From Gammaproteobacteria bacterium (GTDB lineage: Bacteria > Pseudomonadota > Gammaproteobacteria > JABDBA01), in assembly GCA_013288885.1 (NCBI GenBank), contig JABDBA010000018.1, positions 1 through 43,010 on the forward strand: a DNA stretch of 43,010 bases. The letters are read 5' to 3'. Shown here piece by piece: positions 34,729 through 43,010 of the stretch (within the stretch, counting starts at the first letter, position 1; the number at the start of each line of letters is the position of its first letter). The notes beneath the pieces are model-generated. The model worked only from the letters and a program-made list of their open reading frames with translations, searched no databases and was not told where the DNA came from. Made by a program: the position numbers and the translations under genes.

Positions 34729-35421
34729 CAAACCGGATTTTCATGGTTTTTCCTTGACTATCGCCGAAAAATCAAAGATAATTGCCAATATCGTAACATA
34801 GGCAGTTTTACGCGCTTTCTTGAAATTGCGGCAGGGGAATCTGGTAAACAATTGAATTTTACTCGATTATCACAAGATATTGGAGTTACTGATACTACAG
34901 TCGCAAACTATTATCAAATTCTAGAGGATTGTTTAATTGCAATCCGCATTGATCCCATTACCAATAGTCAAACAAAACGCAGATTGATAAAATCACCCAA
35001 ATATTTATTTTTTGATTTGGGGATAAAACGCGCTTGCGCTAATGAAGGCACTCGTTTGCCACAAAGAGTAATTGCCGATTTATTTGAACATTACGTTGGT
35101 AATGAATTGGTTTATCACAGCCAGTTAACTTCACCACACATCAAAGTAAAATACTGGCGTGATGCATCTGGGCCAGAAATTGATTTCATTTTAGATGTTG
35201 CTCATCAATATATTCCGATCGAGGTGAAGTGGTCAGATAAACCTAGCGCTTCAGATGCACGACATTTAAAAAGGTTTTTGGATGAGTACATAGAGGCAAA
35301 AGCAGCATATATCATATCGCGTACCCCACATCGATATAAATTGGATGATAGGATTATCGTGTTGCCGTGGCAGGAATTAGGAAAGATATTTCAAGAGCTG
35401 AAGGAACAAGAGAGAAATTAA
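34729..35421 (+). pseudogene. 5'-truncated AAA-ATPase/DUF4143 protein, C-terminal part only
   Basis: The frame is open from 34729 (after stops at 34717 and 34726) to 35421. From about 34798 onward it matches the C-terminal half of the ATP-binding AAA_14/DUF4143 proteins: NIGSFTRFLEIAAGESGKQL, the winged-helix-like part, LFFDLGIKRAC, then the nuclease-like DUF4143 core VKYWRDASGPEIDFIL and YIPIEVKWSD. The N-terminal ATPase (about 200 residues with Walker motifs) is missing. The only in-frame start near the homologous region is a TTG at 34852 with no ribosome-binding site. Read as a remnant of a defence or mobile gene rather than an expressed protein. Confidence 0.8.
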
Positions 35422-35468
35422 ATATGATATACGGGCCACTCTGCTTAGAAACGAAGCCCACATGATTT

Positions 35469-35915
35469 TTATTGCGCAGAATTGAGAAACTTGTCAAGAC
35501 GATTCGCAAAAGCTTGGATTTCTTTTTTACCAAGCGCCGCTGGCCCACCGCTGATCGTGCCAGTGTTTCTGAGCTCTGCATGAAGATTGCGAATAGCTAA
35601 TTGTTCCTTGATATTTTCTTTAGTATATAACTCTCCTCTGGGATTTAAAGCGATGCCACCTTTGGTGACAACTTCATCGGCTAGTGGAATATCTGCAGTA
35701 ACTACCAAGTCACCATGATGCAGGTTTTTTACTATGTGATTATCAGCCACATCAAAGCCAGCCGATACTTGGGTTTTTTTAATGAAAGGAGATTTGGGAA
35801 TCTGCAGTGGCTGATTAGCAACTAACATGACAAGTGTTTTAGTGCGCGTCGCAGCACGAAATAAAATCTCTTTAATAACCTTTGGGCAGGCATCGGCATC
35901 AATCCATATTTGCAT
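35469..35915 (-). CDS. YaiI/YqxD family protein (DUF188)
   Basis: A 148-residue protein of the UPF0178/DUF188 family, distantly PIN/NYN-like, of unknown molecular function. The start MQIWIDADACPKVIKEIL is typical, then NHIVKNLHHGDLVVTADIPLA, GGIALNPRGELYT and GGPAALGKKEIQAFANRLD. Length matches E. coli YaiI (about 152). A longer reading frame begins at 35936, but the ATG at 35915 gives the conserved N-terminus. Its 5' end overlaps the truncated AbiEii gene by 17 bases, so its expression may depend on the AbiE promoter or lie within that gene. Confidence 0.9.
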   Translation of the reverse strand: MQIWIDADACPKVIKEILFRAATRTKTLVMLVANQPLQIPKSPFIKKTQVSAGFDVADNHIVKNLHHGDLVVTADIPLADEVVTKGGIALNPRGELYTKENIKEQLAIRNLHAELRNTGTISGGPAALGKKEIQAFANRLDKFLNSAQ

Positions 35916-36282
35916 GTGAGTACTCGATACTAACACTAGGCATACTAAAGATAGATGCAGTAAATTCTGTGTTTTCTAAACTAGCAACGATCTGATTGCG
36001 AAATTCTTTTAGTACTTTTAAGTATTTCGTCTTGCTAAATCCGTCGCACGTAGATTTTCGTTGAAATTTAAAATCAACATCTTCAGACATTCTTTTCACA
36101 GTTTTGTGTGCTTTTGCCAAACAAGTGCCGCCACAAAAAACTAAATTAAAATATTCACTTTCAATTTTGGATAAAATATTTAGAACTTCAGTAACGTAAT
36201 AGTCTTTTTCAATAACAGGAGGATCTAATTGTAATAAATTAGCAGTATCGACAATAAGGGAAAGTGTTTTTTCATCTAGCAT
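35899..36282 (-). pseudogene. Truncated AbiEii nucleotidyltransferase toxin
   Basis: Only 127 residues, against about 230-300 for complete AbiEii proteins. The N-terminal part is well preserved: PPVIEKDYYVTEVLNIL, the nucleotidyltransferase motif FCGGTCLAKAHK and the SEDVDFKF acidic pair. The frame ends abruptly after SIEYSHANMD, where the yaiI-like gene begins, so the remaining half is lost. Toxins of type IV AbiE systems need that half, so the product is unlikely to be active. The ATG at 36282 overlaps the antitoxin gene by 11 bases; an upstream TTG at 36297 is less likely. Confidence 0.82.
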
Positions 36283-36703
36283 TTTTATTATTCTCAATCA
36301 ATAACTTATAATTTCCATCAGCAAGTTTTCTTCTAAAGCGGCTGCGTAGACGAATCATCGTACGAACGGGTACTTGAGTGCTTTCGCCCGCATTGTAAGC
36401 TTTTTCCGCCCAACCTGGTTCCCAACTTATGCCAAGTTTTATTAAAGCCTCTTTGCACGCAATGCCGAACCCATTTTTAATAATGGCTTTATTAACATAT
36501 TTTGAGAGATAAGATTTCGCATAAACGCCATAACCAATCTTCACCAATTCACCCATTTCAACCAGTGCCCGCAAGCTACGGCTGATTTGGCGTGGGCTGG
36601 CAATGTCTTTGATATCTGAACGCAAAATAATATTATCTGGGAGTTGTTTTATGCGATTAAGTATATCAAATTTAATACTGCTAAGATAGTATATTTTGCT
36701 CAT
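36272..36703 (-). CDS. AbiEi-like antitoxin / transcriptional regulator (DUF6088 type)
   Basis: A 143-residue protein with an N-terminal winged-helix region (NIILRSDIKDIASPRQISRS, then LRALVEMGELVKIGYGVYAK) as in AbiEi antitoxins of type IV systems, followed by KEALIKLGISWEP and a C-terminal basic segment RLRSRFRRKLADGNYKL. AbiEi proteins repress their own operon and neutralise the partner nucleotidyltransferase without binding it directly. Here the partner is truncated, leaving the regulator apparently intact. Three 18-bp direct repeats around its promoter are the likely binding sites. No good ribosome-binding site precedes the ATG at 36703. Confidence 0.82.
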   Translation of the reverse strand: MSKIYYLSSIKFDILNRIKQLPDNIILRSDIKDIASPRQISRSLRALVEMGELVKIGYGVYAKSYLSKYVNKAIIKNGFGIACKEALIKLGISWEPGWAEKAYNAGESTQVPVRTMIRLRSRFRRKLADGNYKLLIENNKNAR

Positions 36704-36714
36704 ATTTATTTAAC

Positions 36715-36793
36715 CGTCAAAAATGGACAATTTCAGTATAGCTCATTCAATATAAAACGTCAACAATGGACAATTCGCCAATAATGGACAATT
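36715..36793 (-). promoter_or_regulatory. Three 18-bp iterons around the abiE promoter
   Basis: Copies of CG(T/C)CAANAATGGACAATT (plus-strand reading) occur at 36715-36732, 36758-36775 and 36776-36793; the last two abut exactly. They differ at only two or three positions. The middle copy contains the -35 element TTGACG (leftward, 36763-36758), and the -10 TATACT lies at 36740-36735, 17 bp away. The third copy covers the transcription start. This is the arrangement of a tightly autorepressed operator. Confidence 0.75.
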
Positions 36794-36851
36794 TGACCAC
36801 TTGTAACCTACATGATATTAAGATTAAGAAAACAATCGAAATTAGATAAGT

Positions 36852-37145
36852 ATGAAAATAATCGAAACAGAACGACTTATTTTAAGAACTTGGCAGGATA
36901 GCGATGTGGATGCTTATTATCACATCAATCTCGACCCTAAAGTCACTGAGTTTTTGCTGGGGCCTTTGACGATGGAAGCGGCGCGTGATTTTATCAATGC
37001 CATGAACCAGCAATTCGCTGAGGTGGGGTATACTGCTTGGGCGGCAGAAGAAAAATCGAGTGGTAAATTGATCGGTTTTATCGGCCTCAATCAGCCGCAA
37101 TGGGAATCTCACTCAGCATGTGTTATACCGAATTCAGCAAAATGA
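36852..37145 (+). pseudogene. Truncated GNAT acetyltransferase (RimJ/RimL type)
   Basis: A 97-residue remnant of a GNAT N-acetyltransferase normally about 170-190 long. The start MKIIETERLILRTWQDSD and the strand AAEEKSSGKLIGFIGLNQP are well preserved, but the frame runs into ACVIPNSAK and a stop just where the acetyl-CoA-binding motif (R/Q-x-x-G-x-G/A) should begin. The C-terminal half is missing, so it should be inactive. A complete GNAT gene follows 12 bases later but is not simply the lost half, since it has its own full N-terminus. Confidence 0.75.
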
Positions 37146-37157
37146 TAAACGAGTAAA

Positions 37158-37679
37158 ATGACTATATTTCTACAAACAAAACGATTAATTCTCAAAATTA
37201 TCGAATTATCTGATTTTGATAATTTAATTATTTTACGCACTGACCCCGAGGTAATGAAATACTTTGGTAAAGTACAGACCAAAGAAGTAGTGGAAAAATT
37301 TTTAGCGCTAGCAATGGAATATCAAAAAAAACATGGATTTGGTTATTGTTCGGTTTTTGAAAAAGAAAGCGGCGCATTTGTCGGGCAAGCCGGTTTATTT
37401 CACATTGGTTTTGATGACCAACAACCCAACATTGAAGTGGCATATCGTTTACACAAAATATATTGGGGCAAAGGTTATGCGACTGAATTGGCGCGAGCAT
37501 TGATCCAGTGGGGATTTCAACATTTATCTGTTACTAAATTAATTGGGCTGACGCAATTAGAAAATGTACCTTCACAACACGTATTAGAAAAAGCGGGTAT
37601 GGTATATATCGGCAAAGTAAATTATTATGACAGCGAATTACTTTGTTATGAAATTTACAAACAAAAGTTGCCATTATAA
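37158..37679 (+). CDS. GNAT family N-acetyltransferase (RimJ/RimL type)
   Basis: A complete 173-residue GNAT enzyme, which would transfer an acetyl group from acetyl-CoA to an amine. N-terminal FLQTKRLILKIIELSDFD is the usual start, GQAGLFHIGF is the central strand, and the acetyl-CoA-binding motif is YWGKGYATELARALIQW, followed by LENVPSQHVLEKAGMVYIG. The substrate cannot be decided; members modify ribosomal proteins, other proteins or antibiotics. Its stop overlaps the sbcB ATG by 1 base (TAATG), so the two are translationally coupled. Confidence 0.88.
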   Translation: MTIFLQTKRLILKIIELSDFDNLIILRTDPEVMKYFGKVQTKEVVEKFLALAMEYQKKHGFGYCSVFEKESGAFVGQAGLFHIGFDDQQPNIEVAYRLHKIYWGKGYATELARALIQWGFQHLSVTKLIGLTQLENVPSQHVLEKAGMVYIGKVNYYDSELLCYEIYKQKLPL

Positions 37680-39076
37680 TGGAAAAAACCTATTTATTTT
37701 ACGACATTGAAACTACAGGATTGAATAAAGCATTCGACCAGGTACTGCAGTTTGCTGCCATTCGTACCGATTTAAATCTCAATGAGATCGAACGACATGA
37801 AATCTTGCTGCGTTTATTGCCTGATGTAGTTCCATCACCGCTGGCTATTCTCACCCATCAAATTTGTGTGACTGAAACAATTAATGGCAGCGCTGAAGTT
37901 GATGCAATTACTAAAATTCACCAATTATTTAATACGCCAGGCACTATTAGCTTGGGTTACAACACCTTAGGTTTTGATGACGAAGTTTTACGTTTTTCGT
38001 TTTATCGTAATTTATTGCCACCTTATACCCATCAATATGCTAACCAATGTGGTCGATTGGATATTTACCCGATTACTGCACTGTATTTTCTTTATAAAAA
38101 TGATTTACTACAATGGCCAAAAGTAGACAATAAATTTACTTTAAAATTAGAACGGTTGAGTGAAGCCAACCAATTAGCTGTTGGCGCGGCGCATAATGCC
38201 ATGGTCGATGTTGAAGCAACACTGGCGTTAGCACGTAAATTTCAGGCTGATCCTAAGATGTGGCAATATGCGGTAGAATTTTTTGATAAAAATAGAGCTA
38301 CAAGTAGATTTCAAAAATTATCATCGGCATTTGTCTGCAAGCAGCAAAACTTCCGTGAAGGTTTATTGATTGATCCCAGTATGGGGTCAGAGCGTGCTTA
38401 TCAAGTTCCCGTATTGGCGCTGGGTGGCCACAACCATTATAAAAATAAAACGCTTTGGCTGCGCTTAGATAATGAAAAATTATCGCAAACCACCGCACAA
38501 ACAATTGCTGAAAATGCTTGGGTTTATGCGCTTAAATCCGGCGAAGCAAATTTTATATTACCACTAACCGAGCGCTACGCTCAGCAATTAAGCGTAGAAA
38601 GACAACAATTGATTAAACAAAATAAAGCATGGTTACTCAGTAACCCGGATTTATTTTTTCAAATCATTAATTATCACGCCGAATATACTTACCCAAAAAT
38701 TCCTGAATTAGATATTGACGCGGCTCTTTATCAAAATGGTTTTATGTCAGATCAAGATCAAAGACTGTGTGCAGGTTTTCATGCCGCGTCTTGGGCAGAA
38801 AAAGCAAGTTATATTGAAAATTTCAACCCTGCATTACGCACACAAGCTATCCGTTTAATTGGCCGCAATTACCCGCAATATCTTCCAGAAAAATATGCTA
38901 AAGAATTTGCTGATTTTATAAATAAAGCTGAATCGATCGACTATCGTGGTAATAAAAAATTGACCGCTAACGCTGCATTGGCCGAGATCGCTGAGTTGAA
39001 AGCGAATAAAAATCTGAATGAAAAACAAATCAACCTATTAGATAAATTGGAACAGTATCTTAGGAATAGACAGTAA
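37679..39076 (+). CDS. sbcB: Exodeoxyribonuclease I
   Basis: A 3'-5' single-strand DNA exonuclease acting in recombination and mismatch repair. The 465 residues compare with 475 in E. coli. The DEDDh exonuclease starts with FYDIETTGLNKAFDQVLQFA (Asp9, Glu11), has SLGYNTLGFDDEVLRFSFYRN, and AAHNAMVDVEATLALAR with the catalytic His and Asp. The C-terminal half shows the ExoI-specific SH3-like and helical extensions. It starts at the TAATG junction with the GNAT gene. Confidence 0.95.
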   Translation: MEKTYLFYDIETTGLNKAFDQVLQFAAIRTDLNLNEIERHEILLRLLPDVVPSPLAILTHQICVTETINGSAEVDAITKIHQLFNTPGTISLGYNTLGFDDEVLRFSFYRNLLPPYTHQYANQCGRLDIYPITALYFLYKNDLLQWPKVDNKFTLKLERLSEANQLAVGAAHNAMVDVEATLALARKFQADPKMWQYAVEFFDKNRATSRFQKLSSAFVCKQQNFREGLLIDPSMGSERAYQVPVLALGGHNHYKNKTLWLRLDNEKLSQTTAQTIAENAWVYALKSGEANFILPLTERYAQQLSVERQQLIKQNKAWLLSNPDLFFQIINYHAEYTYPKIPELDIDAALYQNGFMSDQDQRLCAGFHAASWAEKASYIENFNPALRTQAIRLIGRNYPQYLPEKYAKEFADFINKAESIDYRGNKKLTANAALAEIAELKANKNLNEKQINLLDKLEQYLRNRQ

Positions 39077-39095
39077 ATATCTGTCATGCTATAAA
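39067..39095 (+). promoter_or_regulatory. Promoter of the alpha-2-macroglobulin gene
   Basis: TAGACA (39067-39072) and an extended -10, TGC-TATAAA (TATAAA at 39090-39095), are 17 bp apart. The -35 begins within the last codons of sbcB. A transcript would start near 39102, leaving a 28-base leader to the GTG at 39130. Confidence 0.55.
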
Positions 39096-39129
39096 TACAC
39101 ATCTCCTAACTCAAGGACACCCAATACCC

Positions 39130-42100
39130 GTGACTACCAAAACCAACCTCATCAATCGTTTATTCGGCAATCTCGCTTGGAACAAACCCGCTTGGCTCAT
39201 TCGCTTGGGGCAGCGGATTCGTTTACATCCACTGGCATCCATCGGTATCGTGCTTGCGTTGATAGTGTTAATAGCTGGTGGTTATTTGGGCTATCATTGG
39301 TATAAAAATTTACCAAAACCGGAGTTAGTCACGACCAACATAACAGTGCCCGCCATTCCTGCTGTTGATCAAGAACCTAACCTGTTGCCGCTAAGCATCG
39401 ATTTTGGCATAGCACCTACCGGTGATGTGCATATCATGCAAGATCAAGAAGGTGGCAGCAATTTAAATCCCCAATCGGTAGCACCGCTAAACCTAGTTGA
39501 TAAAGATGTGAGCAGCGGCATTACGCTTTCGCCAGCTATTAATGGTACTTGGCATTGGCAAGGTGGTAGCCAACTTATTTTCACGCCTACAACGGCTTGG
39601 CCAGCTGGGCAAAATTATACGGTTGCGTTTGCACAAAATGCATTTGCAGCGCAAGTGAAAATGGAAAAATTAAAATATGATTTTTCTACCCAAGCTTTTG
39701 CAGCGACAATTTCTGATTTCAAATTTTATCAAGATTTAACCGACCCTAAATTAAGACAAGCAGTTGCAACCATTAATTTTAATTATCCGGTCGATACTGA
39801 TAGCTTAAGCAAGCACATTACCCTGCAATTACAAGCATTAAAATCTGCTAAATTAGATTTAGCCGCAAAACAATATAAATTTACTCTAACCTATGATAAA
39901 TATAAACGCACTGCGTATTTGCATTCAGAGGCGCTCACATTAGATAATGTTCCGCGCTATTTAAATTTAACGATTGCTAAAGGGGTGCAACCAGCGTTGG
40001 GTAATGCAACCGATACACCGGTAACGCAAACAGTTTTAATCCCATCCTTGAGTGAATTTTTTAAGATCAATAAAGTAAGCGCCAATATCGTGCGCAATCT
40101 CAATGATCAACCTGAACAAATATTAGTGATTGAAACTACGGTTGGTGTAACTACAACTGAACTTAATAAAGCATTGCATGTCTATCAATTACCAAACGAT
40201 TATCCCGCAACGGCTACTGAAAAAATAAAGCAAAATTATTATTGGAAAAATCCAGGTGAAGTAACCACAGAAATATTAAATCAAGCAACAACGGTGACAC
40301 CACAAGCCATACCCACCGACACCGATTATGCCTTGTTACACAGCTATAAATTTAAGGCTGATGGTGGGCGCTATCTGTATATTAAATTAGATAAAGGTAT
40401 TCCAGGGTATGGTGATTTTAAATTAACCCGCGATTACACCACAGTAGTGCGCGCACCCGTCTACCCCAAAGAAATTTCATTTTTACATAAAGGCGCTTTA
40501 TTGGCCTTAGGTAGCGAACAAAAGATATCGGTGTTGGTGCGAGGCATCCCTGCTGTGCAGTTTGAGATTGCGCGTGTGTTGCCCGATGATGTCAATCATT
40601 TAGTGACGCAAACCAAAGGCCGTTTTGATGACCCACGCTTTTTTAATGCTAGCTTTAATCAAACTAACATTAGTAAAATATTTAGCGAAGTGCGCGAGTT
40701 TAATGATAGTGATCCTTCGCAAGTGCAATATACCGCGTTGGATTTAAAAAAATATTTAACTGCTACACCTACACCGCAAGCGCTTGGATTATTTATTGTC
40801 ACAGCGCGTGATTGGGATGTTGAAAATAATAAAGCAGGTGACATTAAAAGCAGCCGCTTAGTGTTAATTACCGATATGGGCTTGCTGGTAAAAGATAACA
40901 GCGATACCACCCATGATGTATTCGTGCAATCGATCACGCAAGGTACACCGGTAGCGGGTGCACAAGTCGATTTATTAGGTAAAAATGGTCTACCGATTAT
41001 CAGCCAGGTTACTGATCAACTGGGCCATGTTGTATTTCCATCGTTAAAAGATTTTACCCAAGATCGTGAACCTACAGTTTATTTGGTTCATAAAGGCAAT
41101 GATGTTTCATTCATTCCATACAACAGTAATGATCGCCGTTTGAATTATTCACGTTTTGATATTGGCGGTGTGCAAGGTCAGGATACTCATAATTTAGCCG
41201 CTTACGTATTTTCTGATCGCGGCATTTATCGCCCGGGTGATGATATTCATATCGGCATGATTATCAAACAATATTACGCACAAGACATAGCGGCTGGTGT
41301 ACCATTGGAAGAAACGATTACTGATTCGCGTGGCATGGCCGTGCTCGACCAAAAAATCTCCGTCCCTGCCGAAAATTTCTTAACATTAAATTATCATACC
41401 GACGAAACTTCGCCTACCGGTACTTATACCGTAACACTTTCTATGTTGGATAATGGTAATCCGAGTATGGTCATCGGTTCGACAGATGTATTAGTGCAAG
41501 AGTTCTTGCCTGATCGCATGAAGATCAGCACGCAATTTGCCGGTTTAGCAACACAACAAGCATGGGTTTCACCCGAGGGTTTAAAAGCCACAGTAAATTT
41601 AAAGAATTTATTTGGCACGCCCGCGCCCGATCGTCGCGTCACTGGCCAAATCACTTTGCGTCCGCAAGCGCTTCAATTTAAACAATTCCCAGATTATACC
41701 TTTGTCGATCCATTATTTGATGCTAAAAAACCGCCTAAAACATTTACTAATATGCTGGCAGAAAGCAAAACCGATGCCCAAGGTAACGCCGAATTTGATT
41801 TGGGTTTACAGCAATATGATAAAGCCACCTATCAATTAACGTTCTTTACTCAAGGTTATGAAGCCGAAGGTGGACGTAGTGTGAGCGCAGAAAAAACTAT
41901 TTTAGTCACACCGTTAAACTATTTAGTTGGCTATAAAACGGATGGCGATCTGAGTTTTATTAAACAAAATGGCGCACGTACTGTGCATTTTATTGCGATT
42001 GATCCCACACTTAAACAAATCGCGGCAGATAACTTGCATGTGCAATTATTTGCGCAAGACCCAATTACTACTTTAGTCAAAAAGCCCGATGGTACTTATG

Positions 42101-43010
42101 AATATCAAACGGTAATACAACAGAAACTGTTAAGTAATAATGCAATAGTTATTCCTACGCAAGGGTTAGATTACCCATTGTCGAGTGCCAATACCGGTGA
42201 TTATTTATTGGCAGTGACTGATGCCAGTGGTGCAACTATTAGTCAGTTAAAATTTTCTATTGTCGGTGCAAGTCAGCACCCTACGCAGCAACAAGCAGAA
42301 CTCAGTGTTAAATTAAATAAAACCGAATTTAACCCGGGTGAAGATATTCAAATGCAAATTACCGCGCCGTATCAAGGTGCAGGTTTAATTACTATTGAAC
42401 GTGATAAGGTTTATGCTATTCAATGGTTTAAAACTACCAGCAACAGTAGTATGCAAACCATTCATATTCCAGCCAACTTCCAAGGCGATGGCTACATCAA
42501 TGTAGCTTTTGTGCGGGCATGGGGTTCTGATGATATTTTCTTAAACCCCTTGAGTTATGCGGTAGTGCCATTCACCGTGAACCGCACTGCAAGTACGGTA
42601 CATATTCAATTGCTAGCACCGGAATTAGTGCAACCAGGCCAGCCGTTGCCAATGACTTATAGCACTGATAAACCAGGCAAAATTATAGTGTATGCGGTTG
42701 ATGAAGGCATTCTACAAGTAGCGCATTATCAAACGCCTGATCCTGTTGCTTATTTTTTCCAAAAACATGCATTAGAAGTAACCACACAGCAAATCGTCGA
42801 TCTTATTTTACCAAATTATATTTTAAGCCGTGAATTATCCGCAGTGGGTGGTGATGGTGGCGAAGAAACGGTATTTGCTAATCTTAATCCGTTTAAACGT
42901 AAAACTGATAAACCGGTTGTGTTCTGGTCAGGCATTGTTGATGCTGATAATACACCGCGCCAATTAACCTATGATGTGCCTGATTATTTTAATGGTACTT
43001 TACATATAAT
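39130..43010 (+). CDS. Bacterial alpha-2-macroglobulin (YfhM-like), 3' end outside window
   Basis: An envelope protein that traps proteases in the periplasm; the bacterial family is often encoded beside pbpC. At least 1293 residues are visible and the frame is open to the right edge. The N-terminus has a single membrane segment (LASIGIVLALIVLIAGGYL, about residues 35-53) after a basic stretch, so it is anchored as an uncleaved signal rather than as a lipoprotein, since no lipobox cysteine is visible. Repeated macroglobulin beta domains follow, with SDRGIYRPGDDIHIGMI in the middle and KPVVFWSGIVDADN with LTYDVPDYFNGTL at the end. The thioester region would lie beyond the edge, so trap chemistry cannot be judged. 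The start is a GTG with AAGGA 12 bases upstream. Confidence 0.88.
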   Translation, partial: MTTKTNLINRLFGNLAWNKPAWLIRLGQRIRLHPLASIGIVLALIVLIAGGYLGYHWYKNLPKPELVTTNITVPAIPAVDQEPNLLPLSIDFGIAPTGDVHIMQDQEGGSNLNPQSVAPLNLVDKDVSSGITLSPAINGTWHWQGGSQLIFTPTTAWPAGQNYTVAFAQNAFAAQVKMEKLKYDFSTQAFAATISDFKFYQDLTDPKLRQAVATINFNYPVDTDSLSKHITLQLQALKSAKLDLAAKQYKFTLTYDKYKRTAYLHSEALTLDNVPRYLNLTIAKGVQPALGNATDTPVTQTVLIPSLSEFFKINKVSANIVRNLNDQPEQILVIETTVGVTTTELNKALHVYQLPNDYPATATEKIKQNYYWKNPGEVTTEILNQATTVTPQAIPTDTDYALLHSYKFKADGGRYLYIKLDKGIPGYGDFKLTRDYTTVVRAPVYPKEISFLHKGALLALGSEQKISVLVRGIPAVQFEIARVLPDDVNHLVTQTKGRFDDPRFFNASFNQTNISKIFSEVREFNDSDPSQVQYTALDLKKYLTATPTPQALGLFIVTARDWDVENNKAGDIKSSRLVLITDMGLLVKDNSDTTHDVFVQSITQGTPVAGAQVDLLGKNGLPIISQVTDQLGHVVFPSLKDFTQDREPTVYLVHKGNDVSFIPYNSNDRRLNYSRFDIGGVQGQDTHNLAAYVFSDRGIYRPGDDIHIGMIIKQYYAQDIAAGVPLEETITDSRGMAVLDQKISVPAENFLTLNYHTDETSPTGTYTVTLSMLDNGNPSMVIGSTDVLVQEFLPDRMKISTQFAGLATQQAWVSPEGLKATVNLKNLFGTPAPDRRVTGQITLRPQALQFKQFPDYTFVDPLFDAKKPPKTFTNMLAESKTDAQGNAEFDLGLQQYDKATYQLTFFTQGYEAEGGRSVSAEKTILVTPLNYLVGYKTDGDLSFIKQNGARTVHFIAIDPTLKQIAADNLHVQLFAQDPITTLVKKPDGTYEYQTVIQQKLLSNNAIVIPTQGLDYPLSSANTGDYLLAVTDASGATISQLKFSIVGASQHPTQQQAELSVKLNKTEFNPGEDIQMQITAPYQGAGLITIERDKVYAIQWFKTTSNSSMQTIHIPANFQGDGYINVAFVRAWGSDDIFLNPLSYAVVPFTVNRTASTVHIQLLAPELVQPGQPLPMTYSTDKPGKIIVYAVDEGILQVAHYQTPDPVAYFFQKHALEVTTQQIVDLILPNYILSRELSAVGGDGGEETVFANLNPFKRKTDKPVVFWSGIVDADNTPRQLTYDVPDYFNGTLHI

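Overview
The window looks like chromosome from a host-associated gammaproteobacterium, most likely of the order Legionellales (Legionella/Coxiella relatives). The base composition is moderately AT-rich, the housekeeping genes are gammaproteobacterial in type (ATP-type pckA, sbcB, queC, gpmI-ctpA-yibQ, lgt, apt, a YfhM-like alpha-2-macroglobulin), and among them lie large orphan or ankyrin-repeat proteins of the kind this group secretes through the Dot/Icm system. Two perfect CTTAAG-N5-CTTAAG boxes, each 10 bp from a TATAAT, sit in front of such orphan genes; this matches the remembered PmrA box of Legionella/Coxiella effector genes. The order-level assignment is an inference. No rRNA, tRNA, CRISPR array or integrase was seen, and no gene-free stretch exceeds about 200 bases.

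Layout. 1-2144: pckA (cut by the left edge) and a thioredoxin-fold protein, both leftward. 2285-7278: a protein with an internally duplicated domain, thymidine kinase, a leftward ankyrin protein with a PmrA-like box, and two tandem paralogous MFS transporters. 7446-10109: a hendecad coiled-coil membrane protein, an antitoxin/PIN-toxin pair and a lone AAA15 ATPase. 10267-12690: deoB (apparently leaderless) and an aromatic amino-acid permease. 12701-15873: a divergent pair of orphan, effector-like genes sharing a PmrA-like box. 15879-24448: queC with a receiver protein, gpmI, ctpA, yibQ-like, thyA, a DUF3147 protein, apt, a PLD nuclease bracketed by GC-rich repeats, and lgt. 24605-34600: two GT87 glycosyltransferases, a UbiA-type phosphoribosyltransferase, a DprE2-like reductase, a large rightward orphan gene, a DprE1-like oxidoreductase and a DHA2 transporter. 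34729-37145: a decayed defence island (truncated DUF4143 protein, YaiI, truncated AbiEii toxin with AbiEi antitoxin and an iteron operator, truncated GNAT). 37158-43010: an intact GNAT, sbcB, and an alpha-2-macroglobulin gene cut by the right edge.

How the parts fit. The most coherent unit is at 24.6-34.6 kb. UbiA-family DPPR synthase, DprE1 and DprE2 together convert PRPP and a polyprenyl phosphate into polyprenyl-phospho-arabinose, the route known from mycobacteria. The adjacent GT87 pair (the family of mycobacterial AftC and PimE) could use that donor, suggesting a D-arabinose-bearing surface glycan. A second theme is host interaction: orphan and ankyrin genes under apparent PmrA-type promoters, one of them wedged on the opposite strand between dprE1 and dprE2. 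A third is decayed defence: several toxin-antitoxin and AAA/AbiE parts, many of them broken.
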